The notes beneath the pieces were generated by a model. That model had not been told where the DNA came from, searched no databases, and was given only the letters and a program-made list of their open reading frames with translations. The translations under genes and the position numbers were made by a program. This document shows, piece after piece, positions 46,340 through 58,302 of a stretch of DNA of 64,000 bases. Source of the stretch: Asterias rubens (taxonomy: Eukaryota; Echinodermata; Asteroidea; Forcipulatida; Asteriidae); contig NC_047078.1 in NCBI RefSeq assembly GCF_902459465.1, positions 6,224,333 to 6,288,332 on the forward strand, written 5' to 3'. Position 1 is the first letter of the stretch, and each line of letters opens with the position of its first letter.

Positions 46340-47390
46340 TTTTACAGTGAAAATTAAGAGCAAGAGAGAGTCGACGTCCGTCAGGTACCGTCGCCGTGAT
46401 GATGTGGGTGATCATTTTTGTTTGGTAAGTAACGTACGTACGTGTTTGAAACTTAAAGATTTTCTTTTAGATTGTTCTTCTTCAATCCACTTCCTTGTAA
46501 ATTGTAAATAAATAGCTTATTTTTTACTGAAACTTCCGCTGGGGAACTTGGCAAGGAAGTCAGGAGAACTGTTGGAACTGTTTTTTTCTAGCCTAATGGT
46601 TGTATAGTCTTAGTATAGATATAATTTTTTTGTAAATAGTCTACTTTACTTGCTTTGGTTTGGTTGGACTTGGAATGGAAATCTATGATGAGGGAAAGGT
46701 TAACCTCCATGGTTAAAGATTCATACATACTTGATACTCTGTCTGGGTCTACCCCGTACATTATAATTCAGAAAGCACTGCAGTGAGGTTAACTAACTTT
46801 TATTTAATTTTGTTTAAAAAAAACTCTATGGTATGTTTCAATTTTGTTTGTGTTTATAAATTTTATCCTTAGTTGTTTTTGTTGGCCCTGCTTTACTTGT
46901 TTTCTTGGGTAGAAAAAGAAAAACGACAATGGGTTTGACTTGCCTTGGGTCCGACATTTAAACCCAAATTATATATAACAAAAAATTCAACATTAATTGT
47001 CATGTTCATATTAATCATGACAGTATGAAGTACTTAGAGGAGAGGAGAGTAATAATGGGTATTCAAAACCTTTTTGCCTCATCTTGACTTTACGGACTGG
47101 AGAGCTGTGCAAACTTAAACCATTGAAATTTTCTACAAATGTTTCATTATTTCTGACACATATTTTCCAATTTTTTTCTTTTACAGATCTTGTGCTTCTC
47201 TGATAAAGACAACTCAATCAACATCACCATCAACAGAAGGCTGGCAATGAAACGTGGCGCGGTGTTAGGGCTACGTCTTGCTCAAGATAATTATTTCAAA
47301 AAGAGATTAATCCTGTCCTGTGGTATTGCAAAAAAAGGTGCTGCATGTATTTATTTACACTGCTTTCTCTCTCATTATATTTTGTACTAA
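46340..47390 (+). other. Candidate two-exon frame inside the 4.26-kb element
   Basis: An open frame ends at gatcatttttgtttg with a strong donor GTAAGT (46,426). A T-rich tract and TTTTACAG acceptor precede 47,187, after which the frame continues (ILCFSDKDNSINITINRRL...) to TAA at about 47,390. Joining keeps phase. No initiator ATG was found in exon 1 and no domain is recognised, so this could be a captured host fragment or coincidence. Confidence 0.25.
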
Positions 47391-49747
47391 TTATAATCTT
47401 ACAACCGTCAACTGCATAAATTTGTAAAGACTGCATTGAAACTGCAATAAAACTATAGTAATTATGTGGTAGCAACGGGTTATTTTGAGGTAAAATAATG
47501 CTGAAACTACAGTAACAGTGTAGTTTTACTGCAGTAAAGACTGCATTGAACGTTTCGAACATTTTGGGAGGTTGCAGGAACGTTAATTTTGCACATATTG
47601 GGACGATGCTGGAACGTTTGTTTATAACATTGAGACGTTGTAGCAACGTAAGTTAACAACATAATTGGGAGGTTGTCAGAAGGTTAATTTTGGATGTGGT
47701 ATGGACGTTGGCTTACAACGTTAGAGACAACGTTGTCACAACATCAAGAAGAGTCCACACAAATTCGTTACCACAACGTTACACATCAACGATGCAACAA
47801 CAGAAAATGTACAGATGCAACAACGTTCTCGCAACGTTTTTTTAAGACGTTGCTGGAACGTTAACTTACAACATTGAGACGTTGTAGGAACGTTAGTTAA
47901 CAACATATTGTGACGTTGTCAGAAAGTTAATTTTGGATGTGGTATGGACGTTGGCTCACAACGTTAGAGACAACGTTGTCACAACATCAAGGAGAGTCCA
48001 CACAAATTCGTTGTCACAACATTACACATCAACGTTGCCACAACAAAAAAGTAACGTTGTAACAACGTTCTCGCAACGTTTTTTGGTTAGCTGGGTACAC
48101 AGTTGTTTAAAATAAAGGGCACTAGGCACATAATATTATTGATAATAATTGTCAAAGCATTCTCATTTTTTTGTATTTTAACATAAACAATCAACACGAA
48201 AGTTTGCGCTCAATATCAAGATACCAGCCCAGAAAATAATAAAAGAAAATCACCCATTTGCAATTTGTTTGTGTTTCAAGATGCCCAAGAATGGCTTCAG
48301 GCCTGCAAATAAGTCTTTCCATGGATTCAATTTTTAGTGAGACTTTTAACTCTTTCTCAAAAACTACGTTACTTCAGGGGGGGGGGGTCGTTTGTTCTAC
48401 TAGCTAATTCCCATCGCTCCTTTACCAAGTCAGTAATAAGTATTGTCTGCAGCTAAAAGGTTTTTGAATGTTTTTATTTTCATACAGTGATTGGATGGTG
48501 GGTTAAAATGAAACGTATCAACGAAAAAGCAATTAAGTATTTTCCCCTTAATATTTTTCTTTCTTTCCTGCTACAGAATTTACTTTTGTTTTGACGGTAT
48601 TTTATAACAGATGAAAGGGGTTTTCGTTCAAAACCACTTTGTAAACACCAACAAAGAAAATAAAAATTGAAACAATGTACATCATAGGCCTACCTACTCA
48701 ACAAAACAGTTTTCTTTGTCATTAAAAAAAAAATCACAATGACTCTAATTATTAAAATAATAACATGAATAAAACAAGTAAGTGGTTGTATTGTTTTTGA
48801 AACCCATACAACTAGAAAAAGAACGTTTTAACAAAAATAAACAATATTTTGTATAAAAGATTACGTGAATCATAGTACATCAATGCCACAAGAGAAAATT
48901 TCTTCAAAGAGTTTGTCACAAAGACTCAAATTAAGCGCTCCATCTTTACTTTTGACGAGAACAAAGGAGAGGTAACAATTGCTTAAATTCATTTAATACA
49001 AGTGCTTAATGAATACAGACTTAAATATACAGTTCGTTTGCAGCCCATAAAAATGTTTTATAATACAAACCCCAAAAGTACTTTGAAGGGAATAAAGAAG
49101 AAGTAATAATTGCTGAAGTTCATTTTGTACAAGTGCTCAATAAATACAGACTTATACAGATCACATCCCATAAACATGGTTGTATAATACAACCAAAAAG
49201 TAGACATGTGTTTGTAAAAGTACCACCAAACACTGGGTTTTCGGTTGTTGGAACAAACAAAGACAATGGCAGGTTACTTAACTCAATAACTATGTTAAAA
49301 TTTGTCGTAATACCTATATATTAATTATTGAACTGTTGGGACCGTCAGAAAAGATCAAAGTGGGGGTTATATCTTGAAAAATATGTATAGTACTAAATAA
49401 TTGTCACAAAATTATTTGAACTTACATTATTGTGACATAATATGAAATCTGACAACTTTGTTTGGGTTTTGTTACCATAAATTAGTATCCCAAAAAAAAT
49501 ATAGATATTACTTTACGTGCAGTTCTTTTATATCATTGTGATTGCAATAGTGTTACAGTGTAGAATAATTAGTACTCAATATCACACTTTGAGACAGTTT
49601 TAGCAGAAGTTGAACTACATAGCACTCGGTGCATTTTATAAAGTATGGGTAAATTAGGCTATAATTATGCTAAGTTTGTATTGTGTTTGTGTTTTGGCAG
49701 TATATTTAATTTAATCACATCTTTAAAGGATGTAGATACAATTAGAT

Positions 49748-50135
49748 TTAAAGGCAATGGACATTATTGGTAATTACTCAAAACAATTATTAGCATAAAA
49801 CCTTAGTTGGTAACGAGTAATGGGGAGAGAAGATGATTGTATAACACAGTGTGAAAAACGGCTCCCTCTGAAGTGACAATGTTTTAATAGAGAAAGAAGA
49901 AATTTTCCACGAATTTTTGATTTCGAGACCTCCCTATTTTGAGGTCTCGAAATCAAGCATCTGAAAGCACACAACTTCGTGTGACAAGGGTGTTTTTTCC
50001 TTCATTATTATCTCGCAACTTCGACAACCAATTGAGCTGAAATGTGTACAGGTTGGTTATTTTATTCATATGTTGAGATACAACAAGTGAGAAGACTGGT
50101 CTTTGAGAATTACCAATAGTGTCCAGTGCCTTTAA
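49748..50135 (-). mobile_element. TTAA foldback family copy, unit 3
   Basis: This is the orthologue of 34,112-34,499, nearly identical. Confidence 0.8.
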
Positions 50136-50731
50136 GTAACTAACAACGCCTTTATTCATTACACACTTAATAATGTTCATTGTAGAATTTTAATACTACA
50201 ACGCTGGGCCAACGAGTAATACATTATTTACTTTTTGGCCCAGCGTTGTACCGACATTGTATGAGTTACCAACGTATATTTTCAGCTTTTTAGTTGTGGG
50301 CGTTGGTTAAAAGTCGGATGTTGGTCTGGATGACACGCTTTACGTCTTCTCGATTTGGGAATCTTTGGCATTGGTCCAATGTTGAAAATAGTAGTCAGAC
50401 GTCAGCTGCCAACATTGGGCAAATTAAACAAATAATAATGCTGTCCACTATTAACGCTTTACGAACGTCAAACAAACGTACGAAATTCACGAGACGTCGT
50501 GTATTCAAAAGAGAATAATAATATGATGTTGTAGCAAGGTTGGACCAACGTTTGGCCCAGCGTCATCTACGTTTGACAAATGGAAAAATAACGTCATCGC
50601 AACGTCACTTGCAACGGTTGCCCCCAAAATGTGTACCTTGGCAAACGTTGGGCCGACGTATACCAATAGCTAGGTTGTCTGTATTATGTAATATTATGGA
50701 TCATTGTCAACTGTTCTATACCCTAAGACAT

Positions 50732-50974
50732 GGTGCGTTCGATTAGATTCCCCGGGTTCACCCCGCGGTGCTTATTCGGTTGAGCCCCTGACAAGAGCTA
50801 TCGAACGATCAGTCACTCTCTCGTGGTGACGTCATGCACCTTGGGCCAGCCCCCAAGTGACCCGTTCTACGAGCAGGGCACTTGGGGCTGACCCGGGTGA
50901 GCCCCAGGAATGACGTCAAAGCTATTCGATACAGGGAAGATCGGGGTCGACCCAGGGAAGCTAATCGATAGGAA
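50732..50974. mobile_element. Foldback MITE, ggtgcgttcg family, unit 3 copy near GPCR-C
   Basis: It is the same as 35,109-35,352, including the decayed right end. Confidence 0.75.
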
Positions 50975-51102
50975 CTTAAACAAAGTGCGCCAATGAAGTT
51001 GTTCTAACTCCAAAAAGCCTGATCATAGTAATGAAATGAGGGTCAACTGTACATGCGTGCAAACTCTTTGTCTGGTGACCAGCCTCTCGCCTTCGTCGGT
51101 AC

Positions 51103-51327
51103 ACTGGTATACCTCTCGGTTAAAGTTCGAGTTTGAACCACCAGTGTCCTCTAAGGTCGAGTTTGAACCAACAGTGGAGCTCTCAGGTCGAGATTGAACA
51201 AACACCACGTACTGGTACCTCGCAGGTCGAGTTTGTACATATCAAGTCGAGTTTGAACCACCCACTCAGGTCGAGCTTAAACCACCAGTGAATCTCTCAG
51301 GTCGAGTTTGAACCACCAGTGTACCTA
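51103..51327 (-). repeat. Minisatellite at the 3' end of GPCR-C
   Basis: It has the same units and order as behind GPCR-B, with single-base differences. Confidence 0.8.
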
Positions 51328-52317
51328 TCAGGTCGAGTTAGAACCACCATTGAGGTTTGAACCGCTAGTGTCGTCAACACGACGTGTACGGCGACCGACC
51401 ATCTCTTTGACCTGTTTCTGAAACCGTTCGTACGTGAAGCAGTAGATGAAGGGACTGATGCACAAGTTAATGACAACAATGCCTCCTGTCACTCGATAAT
51501 AGATGTCTTCGTAAATGTTAACTGGTTGATGCAAACCCAGATTGATCAACAGGTAGTTGGTCTCAGTCGGACCCCAGCAAATGAAAAAGGAGACGGTCAA
51601 CAATACAACTGTCTGTGTAACGTTACGATTGGCTTTAGAGAACGTCTCCTGAGCACTGGTGTTGTTGTCTCTGCCGTGAGCCTGCGCCCTCTGACGGAGC
51701 TTCCGGATTATAAGAGAGTAGCTCGATACCATAATGACCATGGGAATCACAAACTCGTGTAGGAACACCAAGACGCCCCCAACGGCCCGAATCTCAGAGC
51801 TGGGCCAGGAAAAATCACAGCCTAGAATCTTGCTGTCATAGTGGGTGACCATGGCCAGGTGGGAATCCTGCACCCAGCCCATCATCCAAACACCCAGGAA
51901 GACGAGCTTCAACCTCCGAGGGGTGAAAACATTTCGATACCAAACGGGTCGGCAGATTGCGAGGTAACGCTCTACCGATATGGCGACTAGGTTCCACGTG
52001 GATGTCACAAACATCGCGTACTGCGGCCATTCTGACCACCAGACGTGGCAGTAGAGCCGGCCGAGAAAACTGTCTGGTACGACACCCATGTGGGCGAATC
52101 TCCCAACCAGGAACACACACGACCCGATGAGATCTACACAGGATTGGTGGATGATTAGTTTGTTTGTGGTGGAGTTGAAAACTTTCCTGTAGCGAAGCAT
52201 GACGAAGCAAACAAACCCATTGCCGAGTATGCCAAGGCTGCCCATTGTGTAATAAAAAAACAGCTGGCCGTCGAACGTGTTGGCCGAAGTTGGACTGGTA
52301 AAATTGACCGACTTCAT
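51328..52317 (-). CDS. Rhodopsin-type GPCR, paralogue C (single exon)
   Basis: The 329-residue receptor is almost the same as paralogue B: the sequon is NFT instead of NFS, intracellular loop 1 reads RYRK instead of RFRK, and V replaces I before helix 5. It has the full set of structural residues (N33, D62, C90/C167, ERY, P192, CWGP) and SPFIY in helix 7. The start is the conserved ATG at 52,317. Flanks match those of B apart from the Penelope insertion. The high identity means a very recent duplication, gene conversion, or an assembly duplicate. Confidence 0.93.
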   Translation of the reverse strand: MKSVNFTSPTSANTFDGQLFFYYTMGSLGILGNGFVCFVMLRYRKVFNSTTNKLIIHQSCVDLIGSCVFLVGRFAHMGVVPDSFLGRLYCHVWWSEWPQYAMFVTSTWNLVAISVERYLAICRPVWYRNVFTPRRLKLVFLGVWMMGWVQDSHLAMVTHYDSKILGCDFSWPSSEIRAVGGVLVFLHEFVIPMVIMVSSYSLIIRKLRQRAQAHGRDNNTSAQETFSKANRNVTQTVVLLTVSFFICWGPTETNYLLINLGLHQPVNIYEDIYYRVTGGIVVINLCISPFIYCFTYERFQKQVKEMVGRRTRRVDDTSGSNLNGGSNST

Positions 52318-52443
52318 CGTCCAAAATAGTTTGATCAAATCAAGATTTGCTTTCTCCAAGAACTCTTTGAAAGTCTTGAGACTAAGGTTTGAGGAAACTC
52401 CACTGTTTAACTGAGGTGGTTTCGATAAGATCCGGTTGTGTAA

Positions 52444-52480
52444 CAACTCGACGTTTCGATCAGAGTATGGTCTTTAAGAA
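52444..52480 (-). promoter_or_regulatory. GPCR-C leader motif, hammerhead-like 3' half
   Basis: It is identical to the B leader (GATCGAAACGTCGAGTTG on the gene strand). Confidence 0.45.
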
Positions 52481-52718
52481 ATAAACTATTGAAGCTCTAA
52501 GTTCGCTTAATGTAGAGTACACGCAAAACATGGGCAAATGGTCCGTCTAAGTTATTGAATGAATCTCGCTCTCTACGATTGAGAATGCATAAGCTGGCAC
52601 CAGAGATTTATGACAGCGTCAAATATCACCGTGGCAACAGAAACATCAAGTTTTAGATCCTAGGATACAAAACAAAATCACATGGTAATCATAAGTAATG
52701 AGCTAATTAGAGACATTG

Positions 52719-53553
52719 GGCCGAATAAATAAAAACTAGCATTTGCTTTTACTAGCCTGTTACTTAAATCCTTATAAATAAAAGTGAGCCTTAATATTGC
52801 TAGTAATTGGTCGAACTACAAACTGTAGTAGGTAAAAGCAATGCTTGAGGGACTCTTTTTTTTGAGATGTAAATAAAACCGACATGTTACTATAACCTGT
52901 ATACTTTCACAAGATACTGGGCTGTGAAAAGGCCAGCATTAACAAATTTCGATAAGTTTTAGATCAGGCATGAGAATTTGCCCAAATCTCTACAAATAAC
53001 CTTTTACTGGAAAAAACACCATTTACTTGAACGGATTAGTAAGTGGTCAGAGAAAAGCACAATAGCGGTGTATTCAGGAGTATAACAAAAGAGGCATGGA
53101 CTCGCAGATCAATAGCGATTAACTGAAATGCAGGCGGGGCAGTTTCCACTTAGTCAGGTTTTTGATGGTCGGCAGTGGCTATGATGAGGAAACAGCCAGC
53201 CTCTCAGCTCCATAGATTGGTACTTTTAGAGCAATTAAAGTACGACACCGATTTATAAGTAACATTTATAGTTGGATCAATAGGCCAAGAGAAAAATAAT
53301 CATTAAAACCTGACCCGATACCGAGCCATAAATTATATGGAACACTGTTGTGTAAGTAAAATCTCAAGCTCCTCATACAATAGCTTGTAAAAATGCAAGT
53401 AATTGCTACAGTATGTTAGTAGTTTTTATTTATAAGACTATAAGTGAAAGGTAATCCCGCGAGCAAAATGTTCATGCCTGATATTTTACTTTTCAGTCTT
53501 CTTGCTAATGCTGGACCTTTAACTTGATAAGTAATTGCTAGTTTTTGTTTATT
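52719..53553. mobile_element. TIR element, unit 3 copy of the 841-bp element
   Basis: The left end and body match 37,096-37,936. The right end is altered (tattcgggagttattcgtg), so the right target duplication is lost here. Confidence 0.8.
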
Positions 53554-53725
53554 CGGGAGTTATTCGTGTAGTTATGAGTTACAATTTTAGCTTTCGAGAA
53601 AGACTTAGACTTGACTCAAGTCCCAATCCCGTTCCAAGAAAGAAAGCTATTGTATTATGACGCTTTGCATTCCCCAGCCTGTTCTCGGGACCACGATAGC
53701 TACATTTTGACGGCGGTGGGTATGC

Positions 53726-54111
53726 TTAAAGGCAGTGGACACTATTGGTAATTACTCACAATAATTATCATCACAAAACCTTTCTTGGTTACCAGTAATG
53801 TGGAGAGGTTGATAGCATAAAACATTGTGAGAAACAGCTCCCTCTGAAGTGACGTAGTTTTCGAGAAAGAAGTAATTTTCCCTGAATTTGATTTCGAGAC
53901 CTCAAGTTAGAACTTGAGGTCTCGAAATCAAGCATCTGAAAGCACACATTTCGTGTCTCAAGTGTGTTTTTTTTCTTTCATTATTATCTCGCAACTTCTA
54001 CAACCGATTGAGCTCAAATTTCCACAGGTTTGTTATGTTATGCATATGTTGAGATACACCAAGTGAGAAGACTGGTCTTTGACTATTACCAAGAGTGTCC
54101 ACTGTCTTTAA
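53726..54111 (-). mobile_element. TTAA foldback family copy, unit 3
   Basis: It is full length. It is the orthologue of the shortened 40,024-40,338 copy. It is followed by the Penelope 5' fragment (54,112-54,304). Confidence 0.8.
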
Positions 54112-54304
54112 GGACCTCCAACACGAGAACGGGACTTGATTCAAGTCTAAGAAAGACTCGGTTATAGGGTCGAAACGTCAGGCCCTACTTTTATAAGGAA
54201 ATCATACATGACAGCACAGAGGGCTATGGAAAGGATAATGAGTAATAATGAAGGATAGTCTTCAAATGAGGACCTAAGAAAGAAACCGAGAGTGAATGTT
54301 ATTT

Positions 54305-54679
54305 TTAAAGGCAGTGAACTATATTGGTAATTACTCAAAATAATGATTAGCATAAAAATTTACTTGGTAAAGAGGAAAACATTGTGAGAAACTGTTCCCT
54401 CTGAATTAATGTAGTTTTCGAGAAAGAAGTAATTTTCCACGAATTTGATTTCGAGACCTCAGATTTAGAGTTTAAGGTTTCGAAATCAAGCATCTGAAAG
54501 AACAAAACTTCGTGTGACCATGATGGGACAAGGGTGTTTTTTCTTTCATTAATATCTTGCAATTTCGACGACCGATTGAGCTCAAATTTTCACAGGTTTG
54601 TTATTTTATGCATACGTTGAGATACACCAACTGTGAATACTAGTCTTTGACAATTACCAATAGTGTCCACTGTCTTTAA
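54305..54679 (-). mobile_element. TTAA family copy, apparent chimera, unit 3
   Basis: It has the same hybrid structure as 40,532-40,906, so the recombination predates the split of units 2 and 3. Confidence 0.75.
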
Positions 54680-56123
54680 GAGTCTTTTGCCTTTCCCTTT
54701 TTTTTTTTTTGGCCTTGGTCTCCATGCAGAAAGTACTGAATAACAAACACACATACATAATATAGTACAGTACCCAAAACGCGCGAAACTAGGACGTCGT
54801 CGTCCCGGCAACGCTCTGCAAATCACCTAAGATCCATGCGACACAATGTCTATTTTGGCGCTAAGTATTACGAAGCACGTGAGTTTATCCCGATTCAAAA
54901 TATAACCTTGACAAAATAAGATCAGTTTGTTAGCGCAGTCAACACGGTTTTGGTGCAAAACAGTTGGCGTAGATTTCATAATTATTTACACATCGAGTCG
55001 GATGACGGAGGACGGGGTAGGGTTCATAAGTTTTTTTTCAATCCATACACAATGTCAACCTCTACCCCCCCTCCCCCATAAGTACCCATCCCTTTCTGGG
55101 TGAAGAAAAGCAATTGAGTATTTTCCCTTTCTCCAGATATAAAGCAGGAAAGAATGCTTGTTTATGCGCATCACCTATTGGTATTTAAGTGTCAGTTGTT
55201 GATTTGTTTTTAAACGATAAGTCTCGGTCAACTTCTTTTTTGACTCACTACTATTCAGAACACGCAAAACACATGCAAACAAACATAAATTAAAAGGAAA
55301 TAAAAATAAAAATGGATGGCAATTTAAAACATTAAGTTCAGAATTATTTCTAAGCAGGCTAATTTTACTTAAAAAATAGTCAGACTGACCGTTACTTTGT
55401 CTCAATGTAGAATCTCTATCAGCTATGTCTCAAGACGGCAGCAAGACCAAGTTCAAGATGACCACTTTGTAACAGCCGATGATAACTGAGGAAACAAAAG
55501 GCTGTCCGTTGCTATGATGTCTGATGGAGTAAAGATGATGATAAGATGCCCCGAAGACGACTGATGATGAGTAATATAAACTTGAAGATGACAACTGTGT
55601 TCCGGCTACTTGCAACCTCGACACCCTGAGGCCTATATGTGTAGAGGTCTGATGAGGCTGGAGTAAAACAAACAACCTTAAATATGCCGATCGAGGATGA
55701 CTCAAAGACGACTGGACATCAACAGAGAGTGCCGTAAGAGCTAATAGTAGAGTAGACTGGTCCCCTGTCTTTAACTGTGCGCAATGATGAACACTTGCTT
55801 TTCAGAACCAGTGATTTTATTGTATAGAATATGTCATTGGATGAATGTGCAGTGACGTAGCTTTACACTCTGTGTTTTGATTGGTCCGAGGTGATGTGGG
55901 TGCAGCTGACAAACATCACCCCGGACCAATCCAAACACATCTCTGCATCCAGTGTGCACCATGTGTGTTATATACAGTTATACATATTGGAATGTATAAT
56001 GTTGCTATTAATTATTCGACTGTACGTGAAATGAATGTCAGGTGGAAGCGAAGTATGACAGGGGGAGGGGATTTACATTATGCTATGAGGCCACTTTATG
56101 GCTTTATTCACGAGCCTCGAAGT

Positions 56124-56304
56124 GTGACGTCAGATGTTCAGGCTATAGTACCGCTAGAGCGTGCAGAGCGGCTCCTCAAGATGATGGGCCAATCAGTGAG
56201 CTGCTCTGTTGATGTCGGAATTATAACAGACCAATCGACGATGTGCATTGACGAGTGGCGCGGCGGTGGCTGACGTCAGTCATTCTGACTCGTCTTCGAT
56301 TGGT
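56124..56304 (+). promoter_or_regulatory. CCAAT/CRE-rich module, unit 3
   Basis: Octamers occur at 56,125 and 56,271, with flanking CCAAT and ATTGG boxes as in units 1 and 2. Confidence 0.45.
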
Positions 56305-57169
56305 CCTTAAAAGTTTGTCTGCACAGTTTGGCTGTCCCCCACATGCATCGCAAAATTTTGCACTGTTCTAGCATGTACGGAACACGTTGCCTTGGATCGG
56401 TCGAGTTGGTCTTTAGTTGTTTTTTTTCTTCTTTTGTTTCTTGATTTCTTTCTTACAGTGTATCGCTTTAGGCGGCTGGCTGGGCGGTCCAGTGGCTAAA
56501 AGGTTAAAGATTTATCCCATGTGTGGATGAGTGCGTGTGCTTTTAGGGTGATGTAGTTCAACTTGGAGCGACTGATGTTGTTTGGAGTGAAACCATGAAC
56601 TTCCTTGTAGATTAGTCGTGATTTATTTCTGCGAACAGTCAGTGTATCCCAGTTTAGTTGATTCAGCATGTTTGACTATTTTCTTCCTTCATGGTTTGAC
56701 ATATTCATTGACTTCATTGCTACAAGAAATAGTAATACCTAACGGAAGAATAGTCCACGCCGTTGCAGTGATATTCGACAGAACCAATGGACCAATCAAA
56801 GAAGACTGACGTCAGAGCCATTGTCACTAGCCAAGTTCATTTTAGTCTGATATAAAATCCACTTCGTTGTATCAACAGAGCAGCTTACAACGGTCCATTG
56901 TCTTGTTGAGGGGTAGACTTGACCAAGTCTCGGGACCACTATATCTACATTTTGGCGACGGATATGGGGGACCTCTCGCACGAGAACGGGACTTGAATCA
57001 AGTCTAGCTGAGGAGCCGCTCTGCAAGCTCTGACGTAGCTCATTGTTGATGTTCAATCTCTTTCTCAGACTTCTTCAAATCTTCCTCAGCGTTAGCCGGA
57101 CCATCTGACGTCACATTTCGATCAGGCTCGTGACGTGAGTAACACCACATATTTGCCCTTTCACATATA

Positions 57170-57544
57170 CGCCTTTCTTAATATTTAGGCATGAAGTACG
57201 TCACAATGCTAATCCAAAACGAGGCGATGGGCGCAGTCACAGCAAGTGATGGGAACGTGCGCTCATAGCCTCATTTTGGGTAAGAATTATGACGCCATGC
57301 ATAAGTATTAAGAGAGGCGTATACATTCAGGGTGCGTTCGTTTAGCTTCCCTGGGTCGACCCCGGTCTGCCCCAGTACGTTCGAATAGCTTTGACGGGGC
57401 TCACCCGGGTCAGCCTCCATTGCCCTGCTGAGGTGAATGCCGTCACCACGAGAGGGCGAGTGTGATAGTTCGATTAGCTCTTATCAGGGGCTCACCCGAG
57501 TGAGCATTGCGGGGTCGACCCAGGGAAGCTAAACGAACGCACCC
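57170..57544. mobile_element. Two adjacent MITEs, unit 3
   Basis: 57,170-57,325 is the tacgcctttc family. 57,330-57,544 is the ggtgcgttcg family. They have the same order as in units 1 and 2. Confidence 0.8.
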
Positions 57545-58302
57545 ATAGTCACATGGAGTTACACACTCATGAAATCCTATCATGCAAGTACATGTACAAT
57601 ATACTGTACATAACACACAATGTGGACACTGCATACAGACGACCGAAAGTAAGCTTTCCCTATCTGTGTTTTGATTGGTCCGTTTGTCAGCACCACCCAC
57701 ATCACCTCTGACCAGTCAAAACACAGATAATTAATGTAAGGCTTACGTTATTGCACGTTATATCCAATGCACGTTATATCAAAATTAAAAGCAAGTGTCT
57801 GTCTTTATCCTTGTGGATAACCATTCTGCGCTCTGCATGGTCTAACGGCAGTAATCGCTGGTGTTCAGTCTCTTTCTACCCAGTCGTTTAGTAAGTATCA
57901 GTCTCGTCTTCTTTGAGATTTTGTTTCACTCCAGCTTCATCCGAACTGTTTTCAGGCCTCATAGGTGTCGAGGTTGTATTAAAGTAGCCGACAGAAGAAC
58001 ACAGTTGTTACCTCCAAGTTTATTATTCGTCCTCAGTCTTCTTCGAGGCATCTTATCTTCATCTTTACTCCAGCCTCATCATACCTCATAGGTACCGTAA
58101 GCCTTTTGTTTATTCGGTCATCATCAGCTTTTAATACAAAGTAGTCGTCTTGAACTTGGTCTTATCATCGTGAGACTTCTTCTTATGTCATCATCCACAG
58201 CCGATAAACAGATCCTACATTGAGGCATAGCAGCGGTCAGTATGTTTTGTTTTTGTTTGTTTTTTTTATAAATAAGATTAGCCTCCTTACAAAATTATAG
58301 GC

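Larger units (their letters stand above)
43833..48095. mobile_element. 4,263-bp TA-flanked element rich in AACGTTG repeats
   Basis: It inserts exactly at TA (43,831-43,832 and 48,096-48,097). Its ends are cccagctaac and gttagctggg. The uninterrupted sites are ccgttTAcacag at 32,462 (unit 2) and 17,379 (unit 1). The left third (43,850-45,430) holds about four 330-bp units. The right end (47,530-48,090) holds two 245-bp units. Both are dominated by AACGTTG/CAACGTT words. The middle (45,430-47,530) is unique. TA duplication and short TIRs fit the Tc1/mariner or a related superfamily, but no transposase is recognised. Confidence 0.9.
43702..57640. repeat. Tandem array unit 3 (GPCR-C), 13.9 kb
   Basis: It opens actgattaaagagtattatt and ends gcatacagac. 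Without the 4,263-bp insertion it would be about 9.7 kb. It is the only unit whose right side continues into the remaining arm of the long foldback element (57,641-58,300). Confidence 0.88.
55335..58300. mobile_element. About 2.95-kb foldback element with long TIRs
   Basis: The left arm (55,335-55,960) and right arm (57,645-58,300) are diverged reverse complements over some 600 bp. Paired phrases include taagcaggctaatttta with its mirror, actgaccg, cctcaatgtag, ccaagttcaaga, and tgtgttttgattggtccg. The interior holds a CCAAT/CRE module, a TATA string and two MITEs. Units 1 and 2 keep the left arm and interior only. Small frames in the arms (91 and 76 aa) show no protein-like signature. Confidence 0.6.
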
